From an uncultured Clostridium sp. (GTDB taxonomy: Bacteria; Bacillota; Clostridia; Clostridiales; Clostridiaceae): 64,000 nucleotides of DNA. Where the stretch lies: assembly GCF_934754925.1 (NCBI RefSeq), contig NZ_CAKVJA010000001.1:1-64000 (forward strand). The letters are read 5' to 3'. A program made the translations under genes and the position numbers. Below the pieces are notes generated by a model, which ran no database searches, was not told the origin of the DNA, and worked only from the letters and a program-made list of their open reading frames with translations. This document shows, one piece after another, positions 9,671-18,507 of this stretch (positions within the stretch are counted from its first letter, which is position 1; each line of letters begins with the position of its first letter).

Positions 9671-9809
9671 AAAATAATTAATTTGTAATTTAAGGCAGTC
9701 TAATATCTAAAATTTTTAATAGTAATAGTATAATTATATAATATTTCATTAAGGTTCCATTAAGTACACTTATAAGTATTTTTAATTTTAATAATAGATG
9801 CCTTAAGAT

Positions 9810-9869
9810 AAATAAGGAGTTGTATTCGACTGAATTTATTAATTCAATTTGATACAGCCCCTTTATTTT
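9810..9869. terminator. Long imperfect terminator hairpin between convergent genes
   Basis: Nested arms AAATAAGG, TGTAT and TGAATT pair with AATTCA, ATACA and CCTTTATTT around a short TATT loop. It sits between glgA and the convergent membrane-protein gene and can serve both. The remaining sequence from 9671 shows nothing else. Confidence 0.75.
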
Positions 9870-9890
9870 ATTATTAAATAGATTTTAGAG

Positions 9891-10475
9891 TTATTTAGGT
9901 GAAGTGTTTTTTATAGAATTATTAGAGTGACCAAGTAAAAAACCAATACAATTACATATTAAATCCCTAAGGTGAATTACTGTAGGATTTGTATTTGAAG
10001 AGATTAAGTTAAGGTTAGATCCTATAATTAAAGAAAATAAAGCTATTATACAAACTATTAAAGCAATTAAAATTTGTACAGTTTTATTACAAATATAGTC
10101 TTTAATGTTATTATTAGAATCTTTTAAAGTAGAGTTACTAGTGATGCAATCATTAGTAGATGTAACATTAGAGTTTTTATTACTAACAATATCTGATTTA
10201 TTAACAGGAACTATAATATCAGAATCTTCACTTTTAACAACTTTATTTTTTAAGAAGTTTTCGCTTAAAAAGTAACCAAAAATTGAAGCGATAGAAGTAC
10301 GAACTATGAGATTTATAGATAGTGAATTAGGATTAGTAGACTCAGGAGTAAATAAGTTATGGATGCTTTGAAGTAATAAAAATATCATTATTATTATAAG
10401 TGCCTTATCACTAATGGAGATTTCCTTCCAGCAGTGAATTAGACCATTTAAAAAATTATTTTTAAGTTTTTTCAT
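9891..10475 (-). CDS. Membrane protein of unknown function
   Basis: About 194 residues. Two hydrophobic segments lie near residues 24-39 and 58-70, a polar Asn/Ser/Thr-rich linker (about 80-125) follows, then a strong membrane segment (VQILIALIVCIIALFSLIIG) and a shorter C-terminal one. The ATG at 10475 was chosen because AAAGGTG lies six bases before it; the longer frame begins at a GTG that overlaps that site. The pattern of short helices recalls small holin or two-TM families but no signature is recognisable. It is monocistronic on the minus strand. Confidence 0.6.
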   Translation of the reverse strand: MKKLKNNFLNGLIHCWKEISISDKALIIIMIFLLLQSIHNLFTPESTNPNSLSINLIVRTSIASIFGYFLSENFLKNKVVKSEDSDIIVPVNKSDIVSNKNSNVTSTNDCITSNSTLKDSNNNIKDYICNKTVQILIALIVCIIALFSLIIGSNLNLISSNTNPTVIHLRDLICNCIGFLLGHSNNSIKNTSPK

Positions 10476-10569
10476 AAAGTTCACCTTTGAATTGATATAA
10501 TATATTTTATTAATTAAAGTTAAAATATGTTACATAAAAATAAAAATATGATACAAAATTTGTAGATGA

Positions 10570-10578
10570 TGATATAAT
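10570..10578 (+). promoter_or_regulatory. Extended -10 promoter for the HAD phosphatase gene
   Basis: TGATATAAT, an extended -10 element, lies 33 bases before the start codon. The -35 position (GATACA, 17 bases upstream) is weak, which fits extended -10 promoters. Confidence 0.6.
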
Positions 10579-10611
10579 TAGTAATAGTATAGTCAAGCTT
10601 AGGAGGTAAAT

Positions 10612-11238
10612 ATGGAATTTGATGGTATAATATTTGATTTAGATGGGACATTGTGGGATTCTACAGCAGAAGTTGCCAAAACATGGAGTACTATAATTAG
10701 TGAATATAACATAAATAGAAAAGAAGTAACAGTAGAAGATTTAAAACCTTGTATGGGAAAATTATTAGATGAAATAGCTAAAATCTTACTTCCAGATTTA
10801 GACGAGAAAATGCAGATGAAAATAATGAAAGAATGCTGTGACTATGAAAATGAATATTTAGGAGAGTATGGTGCAACTTTATATAATAAATTAGAAGAAA
10901 CATTAGAAAAATTAGCTAAGGATTATAAATTATTTATAGTAAGCAACTGTCAGGATGGATATATTGAGAGCTTTTTTAAGGCACATGGATTAAATAAGTA
11001 TTTTGTTGATTATGAATGTCCAGGTAGAACGGGTTTGGCTAAAGCTGAAAACATTAAGTTAATAGTTGAAAGAAATAACTTGAAGAAACCAGTTTATGTG
11101 GGGGATACACAAGGAGATGCTAATTCAGCAAAAGCTGCAAATGTTCCATTTATATATGCTAAATATGGGTTTGGAGAAGTAGAGGAATTTGAAAATGAAA
11201 TTGAATCTTTTGAAGATTTACTAAATATTATAAAATAA
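10612..11238 (+). CDS. HAD-superfamily phosphatase (phosphoglycolate-phosphatase-like)
   Basis: Cytoplasmic haloacid-dehalogenase fold phosphatase of 208 residues, subfamily IA with an alpha-helical cap. Motif I is IFDLDGTLWDS (Asp nucleophile and Asp acid/base), motif II is FIVSNCQ, motif III Lys lies in the GLAKAENIK segment, and motif IV is YVGDTQGDANSAKAA. The AGGAGG site is well placed. It is followed 14 bases later by a small gene and is probably co-transcribed with it. Substrate unknown; phosphoglycolate, phosphoserine and nucleotide phosphatases share these motifs. Confidence 0.88.
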   Translation: MEFDGIIFDLDGTLWDSTAEVAKTWSTIISEYNINRKEVTVEDLKPCMGKLLDEIAKILLPDLDEKMQMKIMKECCDYENEYLGEYGATLYNKLEETLEKLAKDYKLFIVSNCQDGYIESFFKAHGLNKYFVDYECPGRTGLAKAENIKLIVERNNLKKPVYVGDTQGDANSAKAANVPFIYAKYGFGEVEEFENEIESFEDLLNIIK

Positions 11239-11252
11239 CAAAGGAGAAAATT

Positions 11253-11450
11253 ATGATTACTAAAAAACAACTTAAGGATGATATTATAACTTATGATATT
11301 ATTAAGTATAAAGATGAAGATGGAAAAATGATTGAATATGTTGAAGTTACTTTAGTAGATAGAATTATTGATGTTTATATGGACACTAGGGAAGTTAATA
11401 TAGGAATTTTAGCAAATAAAATTATTGAGGATAATTTATACGAAGAGTAG
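11253..11450 (+). CDS. Hypothetical protein, 65 residues
   Basis: Small acidic protein with no Cys, membrane segment or signal peptide. Alternating hydrophobic and charged residues suggest a beta-strand followed by a helix (residues 25-60). An AAAGGAG site lies seven bases before the start and the gene follows the HAD gene by 14 bases, so the two are probably co-transcribed. I do not recognise the family. Confidence 0.6.
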   Translation: MITKKQLKDDIITYDIIKYKDEDGKMIEYVEVTLVDRIIDVYMDTREVNIGILANKIIEDNLYEE

Positions 11451-11520
11451 TGTTTATAAAATAATCATTAGACATATAATATATTTATTTGTTATTTTCA
11501 GTTTCAAGGAGCATAAATTA

Positions 11521-11732
11521 ATGGATAAATGTTTATTTTGTAAAAAGAATTTAGAAAAAGATTTTTATGAAAATAAATAGGAAAGTTTTGTAGTGAAGAA
11601 CACTATGATAAATATTTAAAAAGTTTAGGTAAAGAAGAATATATAGAGCTACAACACTCAATGTGTGTTTGTAGTGATGATAAAAAAAGAACTCAAAAGA
11701 GTTCTTTTTTATACTTACTATTAAAACTATAA
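11521..11732 (+). pseudogene. Frameshifted small zinc-finger gene
   Basis: The frame from ATG 11521 reads CLFCKKNLEKDF then hits TAG at 11578. In the next frame the text resumes immediately as GKFCSEEHYDKYLKSLGKEEY, then a CVC motif. Joined, the two give CxxC followed by a CSxEH motif, the pattern of an FCS/TRASH-type zinc finger. One missing base around 11579 explains the break. The resumed frame runs through the terminator to 11732, so the original C-terminus is also unclear. AAGGAG lies ahead of the ATG. A sequencing indel cannot be excluded. Confidence 0.6.
11682..11710 (+). terminator. Intrinsic terminator
   Basis: Stem AGAACTC / GAGTTCT with an AAAA loop, flanked by an A-run and followed by six T. 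It closes the HAD operon and the broken zinc-finger gene. Confidence 0.85.
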
Positions 11733-12242
11733 TTATTAAAAATTGAGATAATGTTATACGAACATTTTTATCACTAATATTTGTAAAGAGTTTCCTTAAA
11801 GATAGTAGTATATACTTTATATGTAATATAAAATGTATTGAAATAAGTCCAACAGCAAAATAAGAACAATACTTATGTAAAGATTTAAAAGGTACATTAT
11901 TTTAGCGCGTAGAGTTACCTTGCCTTTTTAGATATGCCTAGAGATACCTTTTGTCCAATTCCAATTTAAAATATTATGAATGATAATTAATATAAAGATA
12001 ATAATTGTTAATTAATTTTAATTATTTATAATATAACATTTTTTCTTTATAAGCTTAAAGAACGATAATTGATAAAATGCGATTAATATTCGCAAATTAA
12101 AGGAAAATATATATATTAGTATTTATAAAAGTAAAAAAAGTCTGTATAATTAATAAGGAAATGATTTACCAATTTAATAATTTAAGTAATTTATTTTAAT
12201 TAAATGTAAAATCAAAAAATTAATTAAGCATAAGGAATTAAT
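11711..12242. other. Intergenic region before yqeC
   Basis: About 530 bases without a supportable gene. It holds the possible folded segment described separately, a small hairpin ATAAG / CTTAT (about 11860-11877), and an interrupted repeat TGCGA..TCGCA at 12078-12094 that could be an operator. A yqeC promoter is expected but no clear consensus pair was found. Confidence 0.45.
11887..11952 (+). other. Possible structured RNA or regulatory fold upstream of the selenium cluster
   Basis: AAAAGGTA (11887-11894) pairs perfectly with TACCTTTT (11945-11952). Its AAGGTA core can alternatively pair with TACCTT at 11916-11921, so two mutually exclusive helices are possible. The intervening segment includes GCGCG, locally richer in G+C than its surroundings. 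I could not match it to a riboswitch class I know. It could equally be a decayed repeat. Confidence 0.3.
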
Positions 12243-12989
12243 ATGAAGATTTTTTGTTATGAAGATAATAAGATAAATAAAAAGAAATATTTATATGAGT
12301 CATTAGGCATTAATATTAATGAAAAAAATATAATTTCATTTGTAGGTGGAGGAGGAAAGACCACATCTATGTATACTTTAGCAAATGAATTAAGCAGTTT
12401 AGGAAAAAAAGTATTAGTTACAACTACTACACATATGCATATGCCTAAAGATTATATTAATTTTAAAGGTGACTTGAATGAAATAAAAGAGAGATTTAAG
12501 GGTAATAATTTAATTACTGTAGGTATTAAGGATAAAGATGAAAAAATATCATCTGTAGGTAATGAAATTGCAGAAATATTAATAGAACTATGTGATTTTT
12601 TACTTATAGAAGCAGATGGATCAAAAATGTTGCCATTAAAGGCACCAGCTAGTCATGAACCAGTTATTTTAAGTAATACAACTATGATCGTTGGAGTTGC
12701 TGGAATAGACTCTCTAAGAAAAAGTATAAAAGAAATATGCCATAGACCAGAACAAGTATGCAATATACTTAGGAAAAAAGATTACGACACAATAAATGAA
12801 GAAGATATTGCAACTTTATTAAGTAGTGAAAGTGGACAAAAAAAGCATATAGATAAATGTAATAATGCAGAGTATAGAGCTATTATCAATAAGGTTGATA
12901 ATGAAGAGTTATTATATAGTGCAGAGATAATATGTAGATATTTAAAGGAAAAAGAAGTACAAGGTGTTATTACAAGTTATAAAAATTAG
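12243..12989 (+). CDS. yqeC: Selenium-dependent hydroxylase accessory protein YqeC
   Basis: Putative accessory GTP/ATP-binding protein in the labile-selenium pathway for molybdenum hydroxylases. The 248-residue protein has a P-loop at about residues 34-42 (VGGGGKTTS), followed by LVTTTTHMHMP and the LLIEADGSKMLPLKAPASHEPVI segment that marks the YqeC family. First gene of yqeC-yqeB-yedF, 22 bases before yqeB. Partners and exact reaction are not established; the link to selenium comes from phylogenetic co-occurrence with SelD and selenium-dependent hydroxylases. Confidence 0.85.
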   Translation: MKIFCYEDNKINKKKYLYESLGININEKNIISFVGGGGKTTSMYTLANELSSLGKKVLVTTTTHMHMPKDYINFKGDLNEIKERFKGNNLITVGIKDKDEKISSVGNEIAEILIELCDFLLIEADGSKMLPLKAPASHEPVILSNTTMIVGVAGIDSLRKSIKEICHRPEQVCNILRKKDYDTINEEDIATLLSSESGQKKHIDKCNNAEYRAIINKVDNEELLYSAEIICRYLKEKEVQGVITSYKN

Positions 12990-13011
12990 TTTCAAGTTTT
13001 AGAGGTGATTT

Positions 13012-13812
13012 ATGATAGTACTTATAAAAGGTGCAGGTGATTTAGCTACAGGTATAGCTTATAGATTAAAAAAAAGTGGATTTGATATTGTTATGACAGA
13101 AATTAACAATCCAACTACAGTAAGAAGAACTGTGGCATTTTCACAAGCAGTATTTGATAATGAAATTGAAATTGAGGGTATTAAGGGAATTAAGGTCAAT
13201 AATATTGATGAGATATATATAGAAATAAGTAAAGGTAATATACCAATAATAATTGATGAAAAGGCAAATATTATAAAAGAATTAAATCCAAATGTTGTGG
13301 TGGATGCTATAATTGCTAAAAAAAATTTAGGAACAAGTATTAATGATGCACCAATAGTTATTGGAGTTGGACCAGGTTTTGAAGCTAAAAAAGATTGTCA
13401 TTTAGTAGTTGAAACTAAACGAGGACATTATTTGGGAAAGGTAATAGAAGAAGGAAGTGCAATACCTAATACTGGAATTCCAGGAGATATAGGCGGATAT
13501 ACAAAAGAAAGAATTATTAGAGCATCAAGTGAAGGTAAAATAAAACCAGTAGCAAGAATAGGTGATTATGTTAAAAAGGGAGATGTAGTTGCTTATATAG
13601 ATGGTGTAGAAGTTTTAGCAGAAATAGATGGAATAATAAGAGGAATGTTGCAAGACGGTATAGAAGTATTTAAAGGAATGAAAAGCGGCGATATAGATCC
13701 TAGATGTGAAAAGAATCATTGTTTTACTATATCAGACAAAGCTAGATCAATTGGTGGTGGAGTTTTAGAAGGTATATTATATATGAATAACAAAAAATTA
13801 AACTTAGAATAA
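13012..13812 (+). CDS. yqeB: Selenium-dependent molybdenum hydroxylase system protein YqeB (EF2563 family)
   Basis: A 266-residue cytoplasmic protein of the EF2563/YqeB family associated with orphan SelD and selenium-dependent molybdenum hydroxylases. It begins with a Rossmann-like VLIKGAGDLATGIAYRLKKSGF, has a GVGPGFEAKKDCHLVVETKRGH core, and a C-terminal biotinyl/barrel-sandwich-like segment (IGDYVKKGDVVAYIDG) ending in GDIDPR. The start has GAGGTGA upstream. It lies between yqeC and yedF with short gaps, consistent with one operon. Its biochemical step is unknown. Confidence 0.85.
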   Translation: MIVLIKGAGDLATGIAYRLKKSGFDIVMTEINNPTTVRRTVAFSQAVFDNEIEIEGIKGIKVNNIDEIYIEISKGNIPIIIDEKANIIKELNPNVVVDAIIAKKNLGTSINDAPIVIGVGPGFEAKKDCHLVVETKRGHYLGKVIEEGSAIPNTGIPGDIGGYTKERIIRASSEGKIKPVARIGDYVKKGDVVAYIDGVEVLAEIDGIIRGMLQDGIEVFKGMKSGDIDPRCEKNHCFTISDKARSIGGGVLEGILYMNNKKLNLE

Positions 13813-13838
13813 TTAAATATATAAAAGGGGGAATATAA

Positions 13839-14435
13839 GTGAAAAAAGTTATAGATGCAAAAGGAAAGGCTTGCCCAATGCCTGTTATAATGGCAAAAAA
13901 GGAAATAGATACAGGAGTAAAGTTTTTTGACATTGAGGTAGATAACAAGATTGCAGTTGAAAATTTAAAAAAGTTAGCAAATAGTCAAGGTTTTACAACT
14001 ACTATTGAAGAAAATGATGGCAATTTTAAAGTTAACTTTTCAAATGGATGTGAAGAATGTGAAGAGGTTTTAGCTAAGGTTGAGGGAAAAAAGCCATTAG
14101 GTAATTGGAGTATATTTATTAATAAAGAAATAATAGGTGCTGGTAATGAGGAGCTTGGACAATCTTTAATGAAAATGTTCATTTATACTATTTCAGAAGG
14201 TGAGGATTTACCTAAGTCAATTTTATTTATGAATGGTGGAGTAAAAGTTCCTAGCTTAAATGAACAAGGGATAGAACATTTAAAAGTTTTACAAGATAAG
14301 GGTGTAGAATTATTAGTTTGTGGAGCTTGCCTTAATTTTTATGGATTAGAAGATAAATTAGAGGTGGGTAAAATCAGTAATATGTATGAGATAACTAATG
14401 CTATGAAAGAGGCTTCAAAAGTTATAACTATATAA
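13839..14435 (+). CDS. yedF: Sulfurtransferase-like selenium metabolism protein YedF
   Basis: A 198-residue two-domain protein. Residues 1-75 form a TusA/SirA-like domain with the CPMPV motif whose Cys can carry a persulfide or perselenide. The C-terminal half (about 90-198) is DsrE-like, with a VCGACLNFYG motif. The family is found with SelD and is thought to deliver reduced selenium. It uses a GTG start after GGGGGAA, 26 bases behind yqeB. It converges on selD with a shared terminator between them. Confidence 0.87.
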   Translation: MKKVIDAKGKACPMPVIMAKKEIDTGVKFFDIEVDNKIAVENLKKLANSQGFTTTIEENDGNFKVNFSNGCEECEEVLAKVEGKKPLGNWSIFINKEIIGAGNEELGQSLMKMFIYTISEGEDLPKSILFMNGGVKVPSLNEQGIEHLKVLQDKGVELLVCGACLNFYGLEDKLEVGKISNMYEITNAMKEASKVITI

Positions 14436-14464
14436 TTATTACAAGTAAATGAACTTTATAGTAT

Positions 14465-14534
14465 ATAAGGTCAACATAATAAATATAGCTATCTAGAATA
14501 ATAAAGATAGTGCAATTTATATGTTTGACCTTAT
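14465..14534. terminator. Bidirectional terminator between yedF and selD
   Basis: Outer arms ATAAGGTCAACAT and ATGTTTGACCTTAT pair with one bulge, and an inner stem CTATCT / AGATAG caps the structure. T-rich and A-rich flanks allow use from both sides. Confidence 0.8.
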
Positions 14535-14544
14535 TTAGTATAAA

Positions 14545-15582
14545 TTATTTTATTATAATTGAATAATCTTTTTTATCAGTTACTTCGCCAATGATTCTTG
14601 TCCAAGGATTATATAATTCCATACGAGACATATATTCTAATGCATCTTTTTCTGGCATTGATAGTAAAAGTCCACCAGAAGTTTGAGGGTCTAAAAGGAT
14701 ATCTTTCATTTCTTGTGAAATGTTATTAGAGCATGTAAATAGATTTTGAAGATATTCTAAATTATTATACATTCCTTCAGGGATTATTCCCATTCTAGCA
14801 TATTCTAAGGCATCATTAAGAATAGGAAGAGATTCAGTAAATATATTAATAGTTTTATCACTACCACTGGCCATTTCATAACTATGTCCAATTAAACTAA
14901 AGCCAGTTATATCAGTACAAGAATTAACAGTTAAATTTTTAAATGAATCTTTTGCATACTTATTTAATGTAGTCATAACATTAGTTAGTTCTTTGATTTT
15001 TTCAGGTGGTAATAATTCTGCTTTTGTAGCTGTATTTAAAATTCCTACACCAATAGGCTTAGTTAAAACAAGTACATCACCAGTTTTAGCATTACTATTT
15101 GTAAGAATTTCTTTTGGATGAGCAAAGCCAGTAACACAAAGCCCATATTTAGGAGTTGGATCGGCAATGGTATGTCCACCAGCAACAACAGCTCCAGCTT
15201 CTGCTATTTTGCTATAGCCACCAGATAATATATCATGCATTAAAGATGGATCTAAACATGATGGAAAGCATAGTAAATTCATAGCAACAGCAGGATCGCC
15301 CCCCATAGCATAAATATCACTAAGTGCATTTGTAGCAGCAATTTGTCCGAAAGTATATGGATCATCTACCATTGGTGGGAAGAAATCTACTGTTTGTATT
15401 GAAACTTTATCATCAGAAATTTTATATACACAGGCATCATCTTTTTTATCGAAGCCTACTAATAGATTTGGATTTTCAAATTTAGGTAAATTATTCAAAA
15501 CAGAATCTAACACAGCTGGACCAATTTTTGCAGCACAACCAGAACTTTTAGTTAAAGATGTTAGTTTTATAGTCTTCTTCAT
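14545..15582 (-). CDS. selD: Selenide, water dikinase
   Basis: Makes selenophosphate from selenide and ATP, the selenium donor for selenocysteine, selenouridine tRNA and the labile hydroxylase cofactor. The 345-residue length is normal. The catalytic pair Cys16 and Lys19 appears in SGCAAKIG; the codon for residue 16 is TGT, so this is a Cys form rather than the selenocysteine form seen in some relatives. The ATP-binding DACVYKI, AGGHTIADP and TDITGFSLIGH segments follow. It faces yedF convergently. No selA, selB or selC is in the window, so an orphan SelD role serving only the hydroxylase cofactor is possible. Confidence 0.96.
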   Translation of the reverse strand: MKKTIKLTSLTKSSGCAAKIGPAVLDSVLNNLPKFENPNLLVGFDKKDDACVYKISDDKVSIQTVDFFPPMVDDPYTFGQIAATNALSDIYAMGGDPAVAMNLLCFPSCLDPSLMHDILSGGYSKIAEAGAVVAGGHTIADPTPKYGLCVTGFAHPKEILTNSNAKTGDVLVLTKPIGVGILNTATKAELLPPEKIKELTNVMTTLNKYAKDSFKNLTVNSCTDITGFSLIGHSYEMASGSDKTINIFTESLPILNDALEYARMGIIPEGMYNNLEYLQNLFTCSNNISQEMKDILLDPQTSGGLLLSMPEKDALEYMSRMELYNPWTRIIGEVTDKKDYSIIIK

Positions 15583-15659
15583 ATTATTTCCCCTCTACTA
15601 TTAGAAATATTTATATATTAATAATTATAATAAGAAAATAACAAAAACAATAGTGTAAA

Positions 15660-15668
15660 TGATATAAT
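15660..15668 (+). promoter_or_regulatory. Extended -10 promoter for the serine-hydrolase pseudogene
   Basis: TGATATAAT lies about 51 bases before the start codon; the -35 region is poor, as often for extended -10 promoters. Its presence suggests inactivation of the gene is recent. Confidence 0.55.
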
Positions 15669-15719
15669 AAAGAGATAATGTTTTTAGAATAATAACTGGT
15701 TTAAGGGAGAGTTTTATTT

Positions 15720-16721
15720 ATGAAGGGAAATATGGTTAGACAATATATAAATTCTATAGAGAATTTTTCTGGAGTTGTGAGCATCAAGGAAAATAAACAT
15801 ATTTTATTTGAAGAAGCATTTGGCTATGCGGATATTGCTAATGAAAGAAAGAATAATCTAAATACTAGATTTGGAATTGCTTCAGGTGCAAAATTATTAA
15901 CGTCAATAGGAATATGTAAATTGGTAGAAGAGGGCAAGATAAGTTTTGATGATTTATTAAAGAGTTTTGTAAGTAGTGAAATTTATAGTGATGATATTAC
16001 AATTAAACATTTATTAACTCATACAAGTGGCATACCTGATTATTTTGATGAAGAGGTAATGGATGATTTTAGTGAGTTATGGATAGAAAATCCTATGTAT
16101 TTATTAAGACAACCAAGTGATTTTAAAAAATTATTATTTAAGGGAAAAATGAAAAGTAAACCATGAGAAATTTTTTCTTATAATAATAGTGGCTTTATAG
16201 TTTTAGCTATGGTTATAGAAAGGGTAAGTAATATGCCTTTTGTAGAATTTATTAAAAAATATATATTTGATGTATTGGATATGAATTCATCAGGATATTT
16301 TGCGTTGGACATGCTACCAGAAAATTGTGCTAATGGATATATAAGAAATGATGATGGAAGCTTTAAGAGTAATATATATTCCATACCTGTTATAGGTGGT
16401 GGTGATGGTGGTGTATTTATAAATGCACACGATATGAGTAAGTTATGGAACGGTTTGTTAGAGTATAAAATATTAAATAAAGAAATAACAGATGAACTAC
16501 TTATGCCACATGTTAATGTAGAAAATGAAATATATTATGGATATGGAATATGGATGCAAAAAAAAGATGATGAAATATACAAATATTATATAACAGGAAA
16601 TGATCCAGGAGTAGATTTTAGATCATCAATATATCCAAGGGAGAATTTAGAGGTAACAATATTAGCTAATAAGGAATTTGGAACTTTTGATATATCTAAA
16701 TTTATTCAAGAAAATATATAA
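15720..16721 (+). pseudogene. Beta-lactamase-related serine hydrolase interrupted by an in-frame TGA
   Basis: A class C beta-lactamase/DD-peptidase-like hydrolase whose frame would be about 333 residues. The nucleophile motif is ASGAK (SxxK); the second motif YNN (YxN) follows in FSYNNSGF; the third region reads ITGNDPG. Between the first and second lies TGA at 16164, in the context KP-stop-EIFSYNNSG. In relatives this is the conserved PGE of a PGxxFxYxN motif, so a single G-to-T change of GGA to TGA explains it. The frame is otherwise continuous. Re-initiation at 16209 would give a C-terminal fragment lacking both the Ser and the Tyr motif. Confidence 0.8.
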
Positions 16722-16806
16722 ATTTTAAATTAAACTAGAGAAATTATTAGAAATATGATATAGGTTATAAATAAATAAAATTTACAAAAGAAAGAAGGAG
16801 AAAATA

Positions 16807-18177
16807 ATGCTAATAAGCAAAGAGAAAAAGTTTTATAAATTGATTTTAAGTATTGCTTTACCAATAGCAGTTCAAAATCTAATTACTTTTGCAGTAAGTA
16901 TGATTGATACCATGATGCTAGGTTCGTTAGGAGAAGTACAGTTATCAGCAGCTTCAATAAGTAATAATTTATTCTTTATTTTAACCATACTAATTTTTGG
17001 GTTAGCTGGTGGTTCAAATATATTAATATCTCAATATTGGGGGAAGGGTGATGTAAAGACAATACATAAAATACTTTCAATAATGTATAGAGCTTGTGTA
17101 ATAATTGCAGCAATATTTATAGCTATTGCAATAATTTTTCCATCAGGGTTTATGAAAATTTATACTACAGATATAAGAGTTATTGAAGAAGGAACTAAAT
17201 ATTTAAGAGTTATAGCAGTTGGGTATGTTTTCTATGCAATAACAAATTGTACTATAATGATGCTTCGTTCAGTAAAAACAGTTAAAATTTCGTTAGTTGT
17301 GTATACTGCATCTTTAATAGTTAATGCATTTTTTAATTATATATTAATATTTGGTAAGTTTGGTGCACCGGCGTTAGGAGTAAAAGGTGCAGCTATTGCA
17401 ACTGTTATAGCAAGAATAACAGAGCTTTCTATAGTACTAATTTTTATGATTAAGTATGAAAATAAGATAAATTTAAAGATGATCCATTTATTAAAAGTGG
17501 ACAAGTTAATATTAAAAGACTTTTTATCTAATTGTACGCCTGTATTATTTAATGAATTTTTATGGTCAACAGGTTCAACAATGATTTCCATAATATTAGG
17601 AAGGCTTGGAACAGAGACCGTTGCAGCAAACAGTATAAGTAATGTTGTATTTCAGTTTGTAACAGTATTCATATTTGGGCTTTCAAATGCCACAGCAGTA
17701 ATAATAGGAAATACTATAGGTGAAGGTAAAAATGAAAAAGCTAAGGAGTATTCACGAACAGTAGGTGTATTAAGCATTATTATGGGAATTATGGCTGCAG
17801 GAGTAATTTTGTTAATAAGACCTATTGTAGTAGATTTTTATAATGTATCACAAATAACTAAAGATATTGCAATTCAAATTATGGGCTCTATGTCAATTAT
17901 AGTAGTATTCCAAAGTTTTGGAGTTACCTTAATGATGGGTGTTTTACGAGGTGGTGGAGATGCCAAGTTTGTATTAGTAAATGATATTATATTCTTATGG
18001 CTTGTAGCAATTCCATGTGGATTTTTAACTGCCTTCGTATTAAGATGGCCCATTGCAGCAGTATTTTTTGTTGTAAAAAGTGATGAGATTATTAAATCAA
18101 TAATTGCATCTATAAGGGTATTAAGCGGAAAATGGGTAAGAAATGTTACAAGAGATTTTCAATTAGAAGAAGCATAA
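16807..18177 (+). CDS. MATE-family multidrug/cation efflux transporter
   Basis: Twelve-helix integral membrane exporter of 456 residues, using a Na+ or H+ gradient to expel drugs or metabolites. The N-terminal IALPIAVQNLITFAVSMIDTMMLG segment and the second-half repeat around FLSNCTPVLFNEFLWSTG show the two-fold MATE repeat. The AGAAGGAG site precedes the ATG. It lies 86 bases behind the serine-hydrolase pseudogene. Clostridial members of this group are annotated as NorM/DinF-like; the substrate cannot be read from sequence. Confidence 0.9.
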   Translation: MLISKEKKFYKLILSIALPIAVQNLITFAVSMIDTMMLGSLGEVQLSAASISNNLFFILTILIFGLAGGSNILISQYWGKGDVKTIHKILSIMYRACVIIAAIFIAIAIIFPSGFMKIYTTDIRVIEEGTKYLRVIAVGYVFYAITNCTIMMLRSVKTVKISLVVYTASLIVNAFFNYILIFGKFGAPALGVKGAAIATVIARITELSIVLIFMIKYENKINLKMIHLLKVDKLILKDFLSNCTPVLFNEFLWSTGSTMISIILGRLGTETVAANSISNVVFQFVTVFIFGLSNATAVIIGNTIGEGKNEKAKEYSRTVGVLSIIMGIMAAGVILLIRPIVVDFYNVSQITKDIAIQIMGSMSIIVVFQSFGVTLMMGVLRGGGDAKFVLVNDIIFLWLVAIPCGFLTAFVLRWPIAAVFFVVKSDEIIKSIIASIRVLSGKWVRNVTRDFQLEEA

Positions 18178-18283
18178 GTTGGGGTTAGTCCATATAATTG
18201 CCAGTATTCTTTTAACTAATTAAAGACAAAATATATATAACTTTTGTTAAAGTTATATATTATTAAAAAGAGGTGAAAAGAGT

Positions 18284-18367
18284 TTGGCTAAAAATAGAAA
18301 TGAAAAAAAGCCTAAACAGAATAAAAAGGCTAAAACAAAAATAGTTAATAATGCTGAAGTACAATAA
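18284..18367 (+). CDS. Very small basic protein, 27 residues
   Basis: A TTG start preceded by AGAGGTGA gives a 27-residue Lys/Asn-rich peptide (starts MAKNRNEKKPKQNKKAK). It lies directly before a strong terminator and after the MATE gene, with nothing else to explain the ribosome binding site. Composition recalls small spore or nucleic-acid-binding peptides, but no family is recognised. The TTG start makes it less certain. Confidence 0.5.
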   Translation: MAKNRNEKKPKQNKKAKTKIVNNAEVQ

Positions 18368-18380
18368 TTAATTGTATAGA

Positions 18381-18417
18381 AATAGGATTCTCTTTATATT
18401 AAGTGAATCCTATTTTT
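18381..18417 (+). terminator. Intrinsic terminator
   Basis: Ten-bp perfect stem AATAGGATTC / GAATCCTATT with a 14-base loop and a TTT tail. Confidence 0.82.
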
Positions 18418-18507
18418 GTAATAATACATAATATATCTAAAGTATTATTTATTTAATATTTGTGATAAAATTATAAAAGACTTTAAATGGATAAGGGAGA
18501 AGAAAAA

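Noticed and set aside
11887..11952. Assignment of the folded region to a known riboswitch
   Set aside because: Conserved cores of molybdenum-cofactor, purine, preQ1, cyclic-di-GMP, fluoride, guanidine and THF riboswitches as I know them do not match, so it is left unnamed.
16164..16166. TGA as a selenocysteine codon in the serine hydrolase
   Set aside because: The position is a conserved Gly, there is no redox chemistry in this family, and the downstream 40 bases form only a short AT stem without bacterial SECIS character.
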